Positions 1 to 7,452 of a DNA stretch of 11,603 nt are shown here, one piece after another (position 1 is the stretch's first letter; every line of letters begins with the position of its first letter). The stretch is taken from contig NW_013654970.1 in NCBI RefSeq assembly GCF_000499385.1, positions 206,638 to 218,240 of the forward strand, given 5' to 3'. Origin of the DNA: Eimeria necatrix (lineage: Eukaryota > Apicomplexa > Conoidasida > Eucoccidiorida > Eimeriidae). The notes beneath the pieces are model-generated. The model had not been told where the DNA came from and made no database searches. It was given only the letters and a program-made list of their open reading frames with translations. The translations under genes were made by a program, and so were the position numbers.

Positions 1-19
1 GCAGCAGCAGGCCAGGCGC

Positions 20-57
<38 letters not shown>

Positions 58-63
58 ACAACA

Positions 64-97
<34 letters not shown>

Positions 98-158
98 AGG
101 GCGGGGGCCGGGTGTACAGAAGCGCCTCCACGCCCTTGGCGAGCATGCAGCAGCAGCA

Positions 159-205
<47 letters not shown>

Positions 206-323
206 GAGCAGCAGCAGCTGAAGCCAGACGTGCTGCCAGCAGCAGCAGCAGCAGCAGGGGCCCCAGTGCGAGCTGGGGCCCCTCGTTTGCTGCAGATGTA
301 GAGGGGGGCCCCCCTTAGTGTCA
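1..323. repeat. CTG and CAG tracts upstream of the auxilin-like gene
   Basis: A (CTG)n block at about 21-97 is followed by a (CAG)n block at about 148-204 and a second one at 237-257, then GC-rich sequence with G/C runs. Open frames here read as poly-Leu, poly-Gln, poly-Ala or poly-Ser. The one at 112-318 ends in less repetitive sequence (SFAADVEGGPP) and could be part of an upstream exon, but I cannot link it in phase to the exon at 324-444. No promoter is recognisable. Confidence 0.7.
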
Positions 324-375
324 ATGGAAGATCAGATATTTGGGGGGCCCCCGGGGGGCCCCCAGGGGTTCTTGG

Positions 376-414
<39 letters not shown>

Positions 415-2800
415 AGCAGATTACAGAAGCGACGCAAACAACACGTAAACCCTAAACCCTAAACCCTAAACCCTAAATTTTTTTAGAGTAGTGCTGGTTC
501 GCAGATGCTGTGGTGACAGGGGTTTAGGGTTTAGGGCTTAAGACTTAGGGCTTGGGCTTTGCAGATGCCGTGTTGGCAAGGGTTTAGGGTTTAGGGTTTA
601 GGGTTTAGGGTTTAAGGGTTTAGGGTTGGGGTTTGCAGATGCGGTGCTCGCAAGAGAAGAGCTGGCAGCAAATAGGGAAGCAAAGAAGCAGCAGAGGATG
701 AAGGAAAAGCTTCTGGAGGTTGAAAGTGAGTCAAGGGTTTAGGGTTTAGGGTTTAGGGTTTAGGGTTTAGGGTTTAGGGTTTAGGGTTAGAGTTTCGTTT
801 TGGCTGTTGTCTTTTGTGGGTGTGAAGGACGGAGGGCGCAAGAAGTGAAACAGCAGCAAGACAAACTCGCGCTGCCGGGTAAGGGTTTAGGGTTTAGGGT
901 TTAGGGTTTAGGGTTTAGGGTTTAGGATGCAGGGTTTAGGGTTAGGGTTTAGGGTTTAGGGTTTGGCGGGAGTCGAGGAAGCTGTCAGGACGGCTTCAGC
1001 GGGGCCCTACAGTTTGCTTTCGAGGTTTCGTGCTGCAGCGCACAAGCTCTAGGGTTTAGGGTTTAGGGTTTAGGGTTTAGGGTTTAGGGTTTAGGGTTTG
1101 CATTTCAGAGGAGTTGAAGCAAGAGCTAGATCGATGGGCCAAAACAACTGACGGCAGTTTCAAGGACGTGCGAACGCTCCTCAGCACTCTGCACGAAGTA
1201 AACCCTAAACCCTAAACCCTAAACCCTAAACCCTAAAAAGGGGTTTGCGGTATGGGCGTGATGGTTTTTCAGCGCGAAAAGCCCAGAAAACGCGTCACAG
1301 ATGCAGCATTTGAATGTATTCATCCTTTTCATTTATTTATTTATTTATTGATTTATTGATTTATTTATTTATTTATTTATTCATTTATTTATTTATTTAT
1401 TTCTGTTTTTATTAATTCAGGTTCTCTGGGAAGAAGCCGCGTGGGAACCCGCCTCCCTCAGCAGCCTCATGTTGGCCCCGACGCTGAAGTTGAAATTCCG
1501 GTAATTAAAATAAATAAATAAATAAATAAATAAAACTAAATAAATAAATAAATAAATAAATAAAAATAAATAAATAAATAATAAATATGAATAAATAAGT
1601 AAATAAATAAATAAATAAATAAAAGTTTTAAAGGGAGGTGAAGAGGCAACCGCAGGTGGTCGAGTTGCGGTGTACGTACACCGCAAACTCGGGAAGGTCG
1701 AATAAATAAAAATAAAAAAGAATTTAAATGAATTAATTTAATTATTTCTTTTAATTAAAAACTTTCAATAAATCATTTTAAATAAATAATATATTCTCTC
1801 CATTTACTTGATTAATCAATTCATTATTTCATTAATTCATTTATTAACTGACTAATTAACTAACTGATTAATTAATTGACTACTTAATTAATTAATTAAT
1901 TAATTAAATAGTCAATGAGTAATATTATAATTAATTAATTAACTAATTAATTGGCTAATTAATTAATTAATTAATTAATTAATTGGCTAATTAATTAATT
2001 AATTAATTAATTAATTAATTAATTAATTAATTAATTAATTGGCTAATTAATTAATTGGCTAATTAATTAATTAATCAATTAATTAATTAATCAATTAATT
2101 GGCTAATTAATTAATTAATTAATTAATTAATTAATTAATTATTTTATTTATTTATTTGCAGGCAAGCTTTGCTGTTATCTCACCCCGACAAACACCAGGG
2201 GGCTTCTCCCTCTCGACAGGTAAATCAAATTAAAATCATTTAATTAAAATAATTTAATTAAATCAAATTAATTTAATTAAATCAAATTAATTTAATTAAA
2301 TCAAATTAAAATAATTTAATTCAATCAAATTAAATTAAATTAAATCAATTAAATCAAATCAAATTAAAATAATTAAATTAAATTAAATTAATTAAATTAA
2401 ATCTAACGATTAATTTAATTAAATCAATTGAATTAAATCAAGCCAATTTAATTAAATTATATTAATTAAATTACATTGATTAAATTAAGTAAATTAAATT
2501 AAATTAATTGAACTATTTGAAATAAAGTATATTTAAACAAAAAAACAAAGTAACTAATTAATGTGATTAAATGATAAATTAAATACAAGCAGATGAGAAG
2601 AGTCTTTATTTAATAAATAATTAATAAATTAAAAGAATTTATTAGATAAATAAAATAATTAATTAATAAATAATTTAATTTAATTTAATTTAATTTAATT
2701 TAATTAATTAGTGATTTAAATTGTTAAATTCAAATATAAATGTATTGGCGAATTGGCAACCACAAATATTAAACAACCCAGGGCTGCCAATCTCTGCTGC

Positions 2801-2868
<68 letters not shown>

Positions 2869-2983
2869 TTGCTGTTGCTGCTGCTGCTGCTGCTGTTGCT
2901 GTCGTTCCTGCTGCTGTTGTTTCTGCTGCTGCTGCTACCACTACTGCTGCTGGCACTACTACAACTCCTACAACGACAACTAC

Positions 2984-3048
<65 letters not shown>

Positions 3049-3111
3049 CAGTACCGAGCTGAGCGGATCTTTCAGGCTTTGAACGAGTCCTTTAAGTTGG
3101 TGGCGCCTTGA
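324..3111 (+). CDS. Auxilin-like J-domain protein, seven exons
   Basis: Spliced model: 324-444, 639-725, 828-878, 1109-1197, 1421-1500, 2162-2219, 3052-3111. All phases match and all six introns are GT-AG (donors GTAAAC, GTGAGT, GTAAGG, GTAAAC, GTAATT, GTAAAT). The product is about 181 aa. Residues 1-40 begin MEDQIFGGPPGGPQGFLG and run into poly-Gln; 41-86 are a charged helical stretch (AVLAREELAANREAKKQQ...). Residues 88-181 resemble the auxilin/GAK C-terminal domain: RTLLSTLHE, then VLW with W119, then QALLLSHPDKHQG with HPD at 150-152, then YRAERIFQALNESF as the last helix. The HPD loop is what J proteins use to stimulate Hsp70 ATPase; auxilins recruit Hsp70 to uncoat clathrin vesicles. 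No PTEN-like or clathrin-box region is visible. The J domain is confident. The start is not: frame 3 is open up to 222, so upstream coding or an earlier exon is possible. Exon 828-878 has the weakest acceptor. Confidence 0.85.
445..638 (+). repeat. Intron 1: telomere-like AAACCCT then TTTAGGG, with decoy exon starts
   Basis: The intron opens with AAACCCT repeats that include the GTAAAC donor (445-478), then switches to TTTAGGG repeats (520-628). The two orientations are complementary, so the intron RNA could fold back on itself. Between the heptamers lie two imperfect copies of the next exon's acceptor and first codons, at 501-519 and 561-580. The true acceptor TTTGCAG ends at 638. Confidence 0.8.
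726..827 (+). repeat. Intron 2: TTTAGGG array
   Basis: The donor GTGAGT is followed by about eight TTTAGGG units (735-788) and a T-rich stretch leading to an AAG acceptor at 825-827. The acceptor choice is inferred from phase: it joins a single leftover base to GA to make an Arg codon. Confidence 0.7.
879..1108 (+). repeat. Intron 3: two TTTAGGG arrays around a unique segment
   Basis: TTTAGGG repeats fill 881-964 (with one variant unit near 927) and 1051-1099. Between them, 965-1050 is unique sequence with several AG dinucleotides. A 36-nt optional exon could hide there, but I see no good donor. The acceptor CATTTCAG ends at 1108. Confidence 0.75.
1198..1420 (+). repeat. Intron 4: AAACCCT array then (ATTT)n
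   Basis: The donor GTAAAC is itself the first AAACCCT unit (1198-1237). It is followed by unique sequence, then (ATTT)n with a few GATT variants at about 1327-1403. The acceptor is TTAATTCAG, ending at 1420. Confidence 0.8.
1501..2161 (+). repeat. Intron 5: (AAAT)n, then a (TTAA)n field
   Basis: (AAAT)n occupies about 1507-1622. A unique island with a GGTGTACGTACACC palindrome follows at 1623-1700. From about 1840 to 2140 the sequence is self-complementary TTAATTAATT broken at intervals by TTGGCTAA. The acceptor TTTATTTGCAG ends at 2161. Confidence 0.8.
1662..1690. repeat. GTGTACGTACAC palindrome, copy in intron 5
   Basis: GCGGTGTACGTACACCGC (1667-1684) is an 18-bp perfect palindrome. Pairing extends outward through GAGTT / AACTC with one unpaired A, giving arms of about 14 bp. 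Confidence 0.85.
2220..3051 (+). repeat. Intron 6: AT-rich repeats ending in a CTG tract
   Basis: After the GTAAAT donor there are about 480 bp of TTAAATTAAATC-type sequence. About 260 bp of CTG with CTGTTG and other interruptions follow (2788-3051), ending in CTGCAG, which is the acceptor for the last coding exon. The poly-Leu/Cys/Ala frames across the tract would therefore be intronic. Confidence 0.8.
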
Positions 3112-3133
3112 GGTGTCTGTACACCTGGGCGCC
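3102..3133. repeat. Variant palindrome across the auxilin-like stop codon
   Basis: The arms AGGTGT and ACACCT (3111-3126) flank CTGT. An outer pair GGCGCC / GGCGCC (3102-3107 and 3128-3133) lies beyond them. The TGA at 3109-3111 lies inside the element. In RNA this could form a hairpin at the end of the reading frame. Confidence 0.65.
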
Positions 3134-3502
3134 GTGGGTTTTCTTTGAGTTGTTTCTTTTATTTATTCCTTTTATTTATTTATTTCTTTTATTTATTTAT
3201 TTATTTTATTTATTTATTTCTTTATTTCTTTTCTTTTGTTTATTTCTTTTCCAAAGTCTTGAGGGCCTTTAGTGGCAAATAAAAGAAAAAATAAATCTCG
3301 AAAGAAGCAGCAACAGAGAACTCCAAACTTTTTCTTTATTTCTTTTTATTTCATTTTAATTTAATTTCTTTATTTCTTTTATTTCATTTTAATTTATTTT
3401 CTTTATTTCTTATTATTTCTTTTCAATTTAATTTCTCTAATAAGGAAACGCCAGTCTACTTCCATTTAATTCTTTTCTATTTGATTGATATATTAACTCC
3501 CG
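3134..3502. other. T-rich spacer, no gene seen
   Basis: ATTT-type repeats and pyrimidine-rich sequence. AATAAA-like hexamers occur (about 3278 and 3290) and could serve 3' end formation of the auxilin-like gene, but such hexamers are common in this AT-rich DNA. No coding frame is supported. Confidence 0.5.
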
Positions 3503-3890
3503 TAGCTAGCTAGCTGGCTGGCTAGCTAGCTAGCTAGCTAGCTAGCTGGCTAGCTAGTTGGCTAGCTAGCTAGCTAGCTAGCCAGCTGGCAAGCTGGCTG
3601 GCCGGCTAGCTGGATGGCTGGCCAGCTAGCTAGCTAAACTATTTATTTATCTGTCTAGCTAGCTAGCCAGTTAACTAGCTAGTTGTCTTGCTGGCTAGCT
3701 AGCTAGCTAGCTATATGGGCAGCCAGCTAGCTGCAGGAATGGCCAGCTGGCTAGTTAGCTGGGGTCAGCGAGCCCGCTAATTGGCTAGCTAGCTAGCTAG
3801 CTAGCCAGCTAGCTAGCTAGCCTCAGCTAGCCAACTAGTTGAACAGCTAGCTAGCTGGCTAGCTGGCTAGCCAAGTAGCTGGCTAGCTGG
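3503..3890. repeat. TAGC/GCTA tetranucleotide field
   Basis: About 390 bp of tandem TAGC with frequent GGCTGGCC-type variants. The unit AGCTAGCT is its own reverse complement, so the field can fold on itself in many registers. A short non-repeat island at about 3710-3780 interrupts it. Confidence 0.85.
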
Positions 3891-4005
3891 GCCTGGAGCA
3901 GCTGGCTGCGGGGCCTTCGCGGTGGCGCTGCAGCTAGCAGCAGCAGCAACGACTTGCTGCAGCAGCAGCTAGCTAACTGCTGCAAAGAGCCGCCGCAGGT
4001 TGCGA

Positions 4006-4044
<39 letters not shown>

Positions 4045-4279
4045 GCGAATCTGATCCTGAGTTTGCACGAGGGTTTAGGGTTTAGGGTTTAGGGTTTACG
4101 TTCGACAGCTAGGGTTTAGCGGGTATTGATTTATATTTAGTGAAAACTGCAAACACAGCTGCAGCAGCAGCAGCAACAAAATAAAAAATAAAATAAATTT
4201 ATTTTATTTTTATAAATTGATTTCCATTTTTGTTTACTTGGGGTCTCTGGGCCTCGCCAACAGCAAGACAGGCGGCCCC

Positions 4280-4322
<43 letters not shown>

Positions 4323-4351
4323 CAACCATTGCAGGAAATACAAGCTTTTAA
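3891..4351. other. Mixed repeats, no confident gene
   Basis: Contains a GC-rich island (3895-4006), (CTG)n at 4008-4041, four TTTAGGG-type units at 4071-4098, an AT-rich stretch, and (CAG)n at 4281-4320. A short frame at 4251-4283 (LANSKTGGPT before poly-Ala) looks less random and might belong to an upstream exon of the uS8 gene, but no splice joins are clear. Confidence 0.5.
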
Positions 4352-4609
4352 GTAAAAAGCTGCAGCAGCAGCAAAGCCGCAGCAGCAGCACATCTGCAGC
4401 AGCTGCAGAACCCCCTGGCTCAGCAGCAGCAGCATCAGCAGCAGCAGCAGCATCAGCAGCATCAGCAGCAGCAGCAGCAGCAGCATCGCCACTACCACAT
4501 CAGCAGCAGCAGCGGCAGCAGCAGTAGCAGCCTAGCCATCGTACAGCAGCAACAGCAGCAGCATCGCCACCATCAACAGCAGCAGCAGCAGCAGCAGCGT
4601 CGCCATCAC

Positions 4610-4640
<31 letters not shown>

Positions 4641-4764
4641 GTCGCCATCACCAACAGCAGCAGCAGCAGCAGCAGCGTCGCCATCACCAACAACAGCAGC
4701 AGCAGCAGCGTCACCAGCAGCAGCAGCAGCAGCGTCGCCATCACCACCACCGCCACCCCCCCTC

Positions 4765-4813
<49 letters not shown>
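4352..4813 (+). CDS. Possible Gln/His-rich N-terminal extension of the uS8 gene
   Basis: The frame of the uS8 core is open without a stop from 4352 to 4996. It reads KAAAAHLQQLQNPLAQQQQ, then Gln-rich sequence with His, a HRHYHISSSSG segment, LAIV, then Gln blocks separated by RRHH, then HHRHPPST, poly-Ser and the Met at 4814. No in-frame ATG is present above 4814, so translation of this part requires an upstream exon; CTGCAG at 4360-4365 is an acceptor-like site. It may instead be 5' leader. The RRHHQ units stay in phase, which suits translation but is expected of any triplet-based array. Confidence 0.4.
4559..4747 (+). repeat. (CAG)n-CGTCGCCATCACCAA minisatellite
   Basis: The CGTCGCCATCACC block recurs at 4598, 4640, 4676 and 4733, separated by CAG runs. 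Looser versions lie at 4484, 4561 and 4709. Spacings of 42, 36 and 57 keep the triplet phase. In the uS8 frame it reads RRHHQ. Confidence 0.85.
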
Positions 4814-4814
<1 letters not shown>

Positions 4815-4996
4815 TGCAGCGGGCGTGCGAAATGGTGGTTTCTTTGCTGCGGCCGCAGCAGCAGCAGCAGCAAGCTCCTTACCATGTCTTGAATGTTCAG
4901 ATTTTGGCGCTGCTGCAGCGCGAAGGACTCATAAGGGGTTTTGCTGTCAACGGCAGCAAAATCAATATTCTCCTCAAGCACTACCAGGGCGCCCCG

Positions 4997-5070
<74 letters not shown>

Positions 5071-5165
5071 AAATCTCCACTTCTGCTGCTGCTGCTGAAT
5101 CTCCACTTCTGCTGCTGCTGCTGAATCTCCACTTCTGCTGCTGCTGCTGCTGCATCGCCTCGGCC

Positions 5166-5212
<47 letters not shown>

Positions 5213-5420
5213 AGGTGATTCGGAACATCCGGGTGGTGTCGAAGCCTTCGCGGGCGATTTGGCTGACAGCAGCAGAATTAAAAGAAAAGACAAAATTTAA
5301 TTCTGGACTTTGGCTGCTGCAGACTTGCTGCGGTGTACAGACACACCGCGACTGCATGCGCTTGGGACTCGGAGGCAAAGTCCTCATGGCCGTCAACAAC
5401 GGCTTCCAGCACTTCTCCTG

Positions 5421-5421
<1 letters not shown>
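4814..5421 (+). CDS. uS8m: Mitochondrial-type ribosomal protein uS8, interrupted by CTG repeats
   Basis: Two blocks together give 129 residues, close to a bacterial uS8 (about 130). Block 1 (4814-4996, frame 2) reads MVVSLLR, a poly-Gln loop, then APYHVLNVQILALLQREGLI, RGFAVNGSKINILLKHYQGAP. Block 2 (5215-5421, frame 1) reads VIRNIRVVSKPSRAIWLTAA and ends with GVQTHRDCMRLGLGGKVL, matching the uS8 C-terminal signature (GVMTDREARRLGVGGEVL type), plus a short tail. The blocks meet at QGAP/VIRN with no residue gained or lost against bacterial uS8. uS8 binds small-subunit rRNA. Because apicoplast genomes usually encode their own rps8, a nuclear copy most likely serves the mitochondrial ribosome; no targeting peptide is visible, so this is inference. 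Identity is strong; the junction is unresolved, since the insert has no GT donor. Confidence 0.82.
4997..5214 (+). repeat. CTG-repeat insert within the uS8 gene, probable intron
   Basis: 218 bp: about 24 CTG units (5000-5070), three 26-bp repeats starting AATCTCCACTTCTG (5072, 5098, 5124), a short CG-rich bridge, then another CTG block ending in CTGCAG at 5214. It holds TGA stops in both relevant frames (5096 and 5122), and its length is not a multiple of three. No GT occurs anywhere inside. Confidence 0.75.
5330..5359. repeat. Palindrome copy plus GCATGC inside uS8 coding DNA
   Basis: The arms GCGGTGT and ACACCGC (5330-5336, 5343-5349) flank ACAGAC, with GCATGC at 5354-5359. Here the element encodes part of the uS8 signature (GVQTHRDCMR) with no insertion relative to the family, so it may be convergence on a similar string rather than an inserted copy. 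Confidence 0.6.
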
Positions 5422-5478
<57 letters not shown>

Positions 5479-5907
5479 AGGTGGCGCTGCTGCTGCTGCA
5501 GCAGCCCAGCACATGCAGCAGCACGAGCAGCAGCAGCAACACTAATAGCAGCAGCAGCACTAGCAACGGCAGCAGCACCCGCAGTTTCTGCAGTTGCAGC
5601 AGCAGCTGCTGCAGCAGCATCAGCTGCACCCGTAGCAGCAACTGCACGCGCAGCAGCTCCAGCAGCAGCAGCAGCAAGTGCACGCGCAGCAGCTCCAGCA
5701 GCAGCACCAACTGCACGCGCAGCAGCAGCAGCAACTGCACGCGCAGCAGCTGCAGCAGCAGTAGCAACTGTTGCAGCAGCAGCAGCCGCTGTTGCAGCAG
5801 CAACAGCCGCTGTTGCAGCAGCAGCAGCAGCTGTTGCAGCAGCAGCAGCAGCTGTTGCAGCAGCAGCAGCAGCTGTTGCAGCAGCAGCAGCTGCTGTTTG
5901 TTGCAGG
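5422..5907. repeat. CTG then interrupted CAG tracts downstream of uS8
   Basis: (CTG)n at 5421-5479 ends in CTGCAG. From 5515 CAG repeats carry regular interruptions: CTGCACGCGCAG blocks (5640-5750), then an 18-21 bp unit of CAG runs joined by CTGTTG (5765-5890). Frames on either strand read as Ser/Cys/Leu homopolymer. Stop codons (TAATAG near 5543) break the Gln frame. No gene is claimed. Confidence 0.7.
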
Positions 5908-5956
5908 ATGTTTAGGGTTTTGATTTAAATTTCTTTTTTGTGAAATCTTTCGCTTC

Positions 5957-5998
5957 AGGTGTACAGACACCCCAACTCCAGCGCATGCGTTTTCCGGG
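5957..5998. repeat. Palindrome copy with GCATGC and TTTCCGG
   Basis: GGTGTACAGACACC (5958-5971) is followed by GCGCATGCG (5981-5989) and TTTCCGG (5991-5997). It is preceded by TTTCGCTTCAG, which looks like a splice acceptor, but no downstream reading frame is supported. Confidence 0.7.
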
Positions 5999-6021
5999 AT
6001 TTCTTTTTTGAATTCTTTTCG

Positions 6022-6053
6022 AAGAAATAAATAAATAAAATAAATAAATAAAA

Positions 6054-6085
<32 letters not shown>

Positions 6086-6370
6086 AAATAATAAATAGAT
6101 AGATAATAAATAAATATAAAATAATTAATTAAAAAGGGAAAAGGCAAAAAGCTGTTCGGAGAATGAGAAAGTTAAACAAATCAAAGATGAAAATAAAAAG
6201 AAAACAAATTAATAAAAAGAAATAAAACGGTTTTAAATAAAATAAAATAAAAATAAAACAGAAGTGAAATAAATAAAAGGAAAATAAAATAAAAAAATAA
6301 ATGGAAAATTAAGAGAGGAACAGCGGAATAAATAAATTCGAAAAAATCAAAAAATAAAAATAAGAAAATC
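6022..6370. repeat. (AAAT)n and A-rich sequence
   Basis: (AAAT)n with TAAATAAT variants at about 6025-6125, then A-rich low-complexity sequence. No coding frame is supported on either strand. Confidence 0.65.
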
Positions 6371-6393
6371 AAATCGGAGTCGCTGGTTGGCTG

Positions 6394-6400
6394 CTACTGT

Positions 6401-6434
<34 letters not shown>

Positions 6435-6484
6435 ATTGGCGCTGTTGCTGCTGCTGTTGCTGCAGCAGCAGCAGCAGCAACAGC
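6394..6484. repeat. CTG block running into a CAG block
   Basis: CTG/CTGTTG (6394-6461) meets CAG repeats (6462-6481) at CTGCAG, making a self-complementary junction. The following frame (HLEAKEIWWKSIKNK) is short and not recognised. Confidence 0.6.
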
Positions 6485-6553
6485 ATTTGGAAGCAAAAGA
6501 GATCTGGTGGAAATCCATCAAAAATAAAAGTTTTATTTCCACATGCAAACCTT

Positions 6554-6602
6554 CAGGTGTACGTACACCTGGGCTTTCCATTTGCTTTTTCTGCATTTCC
6601 GG
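6554..6602. repeat. Perfect palindrome copy with TTTCCGG
   Basis: CAGGTGTACGTACACCTG (6554-6571) is an 18-bp perfect palindrome. GCATTTCCGG follows at 6593-6602. Confidence 0.85.
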
Positions 6603-6619
6603 ATTTTCCATTTTTGAAA

Positions 6620-7230
6620 TTTAATAAAACCAAAAGTTCCATTTATTTATTTAGTCTTTTATTTTTATTTCTCTAAAAGATCTAAAATATATTAATTGGA
6701 TATTTAAGTAAATATATTTTACTACATATTTAAATAAATATATTAGTGGAGAGTTAAATAAAAGTTTTTATAAGAATTAAATAAATATATCGACAAGACT
6801 TGTATTGCTTTAATTGCATTTATTTATTATTCGATTTATTTTCTTTGTTTAAATTAATTAATTAAAAATAAAAATGTAGAAGTGGTCTATTAAATCCAAT
6901 AAATACAATAAATACAATTGTCAAAATAAATACAATAAATATAATAAATGTAATAAAACAATAAATAAAGCTGGTGGAATTAATAATGACAAATGGAATA
7001 AAAATAATATATAAAATATTCCAACGAATATAATAACTGAAAGAAATCCAGAAAATCCAATAAAAGTAATAAATGGAAGTAAGAAATGCAAATTGAAAAT
7101 CTATTTTAAAATAAATCCAGTTAAAACAAACTATTTCCTTTACTATTCAATTTAATTTAATTAATTAGCTAATTAATAAACTTATCCTTTTATTTATTTA
7201 TTTCTTTTTTTTTATTTTGTTTAAACAAAG
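6620..7230. other. AT-rich spacer, no gene seen
   Basis: Low-complexity A/T sequence with runs such as AATAAATACAATAAAT. Frames are short and closed, and nothing on either strand resembles a known protein. Confidence 0.55.
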
Positions 7231-7256
7231 TGCATGCATGCAGCTGTACATACACC
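7231..7256. repeat. Diverged palindrome copy with TGCATGCATGCA
   Basis: TGCATGCATGCA (7231-7242) is directly followed by GCTGTACATACACC (7243-7256), a diverged form of the GGTGTACGTACACC core. Confidence 0.65.
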
Positions 7257-7378
7257 CCGTTGGCACCTCGAGTGCATTCCATCGGTTTTGGACTTTTTCA
7301 AAAATAAATTTAATTAAAGTTTCATTAAAAGTCTTTTAATTGGCGAAATAAATGGAAATAAAAGCATTAAATGCATTT

Positions 7379-7452
7379 CAGGTGTACGTACAGCAGAGGC
7401 GAAAGCGCATGCATTCAAAAGAGTGCGAAAAGTTGAGGTGTACGTACACCTC
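7379..7452. repeat. Two palindrome copies around a GCATGC
   Basis: CAGGTGTACGTAC at 7379-7391 is a half-element. GCGCATGCAT lies at 7405-7414, and the 18-bp perfect palindrome GAGGTGTACGTACACCTC at 7435-7452. TTTCCGG follows at 7464-7470. The spacing from core to GCATGC (26) is close to that of the copy at 5958 (25). Confidence 0.8.

Noticed and set aside
965..1050. An extra 36-nt exon in intron 3 (about 981-1021)
   Set aside because: Acceptor-like AGs exist, but the only donor is GTTTCG, which is weak. The neighbouring exons already join in phase without it.
447..1237. True chromosome end (telomere)
   Set aside because: The heptamers occur in short tracts of both orientations inside introns of a gene, with unique sequence on both sides, so they are interstitial repeats.
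1417..1686. Minus-strand frame with poly Tyr-Leu-Phe-Ile
   Set aside because: It is the complement of exon 1421-1500 plus (AAAT)n repeats; the plus-strand exon has domain and splice support.
2708..3111. Long poly-Ala, poly-Cys and poly-Leu frames on both strands
   Set aside because: They are readings of one CTG tract that lies in the last intron of the auxilin-like gene; the acceptor CTGCAG at 3051 is fixed by the J-domain C-terminal exon.
4227..4283. First exon of the uS8 gene encoding a targeting peptide
   Set aside because: The short frame looks partly non-random, but it has no plausible start and no donor that would join it to the frame open from 4352.
4559..4747. CRISPR-like array of repeats and spacers
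   Set aside because: The spacers are themselves CAG runs and the sequence is eukaryotic; it is a minisatellite.
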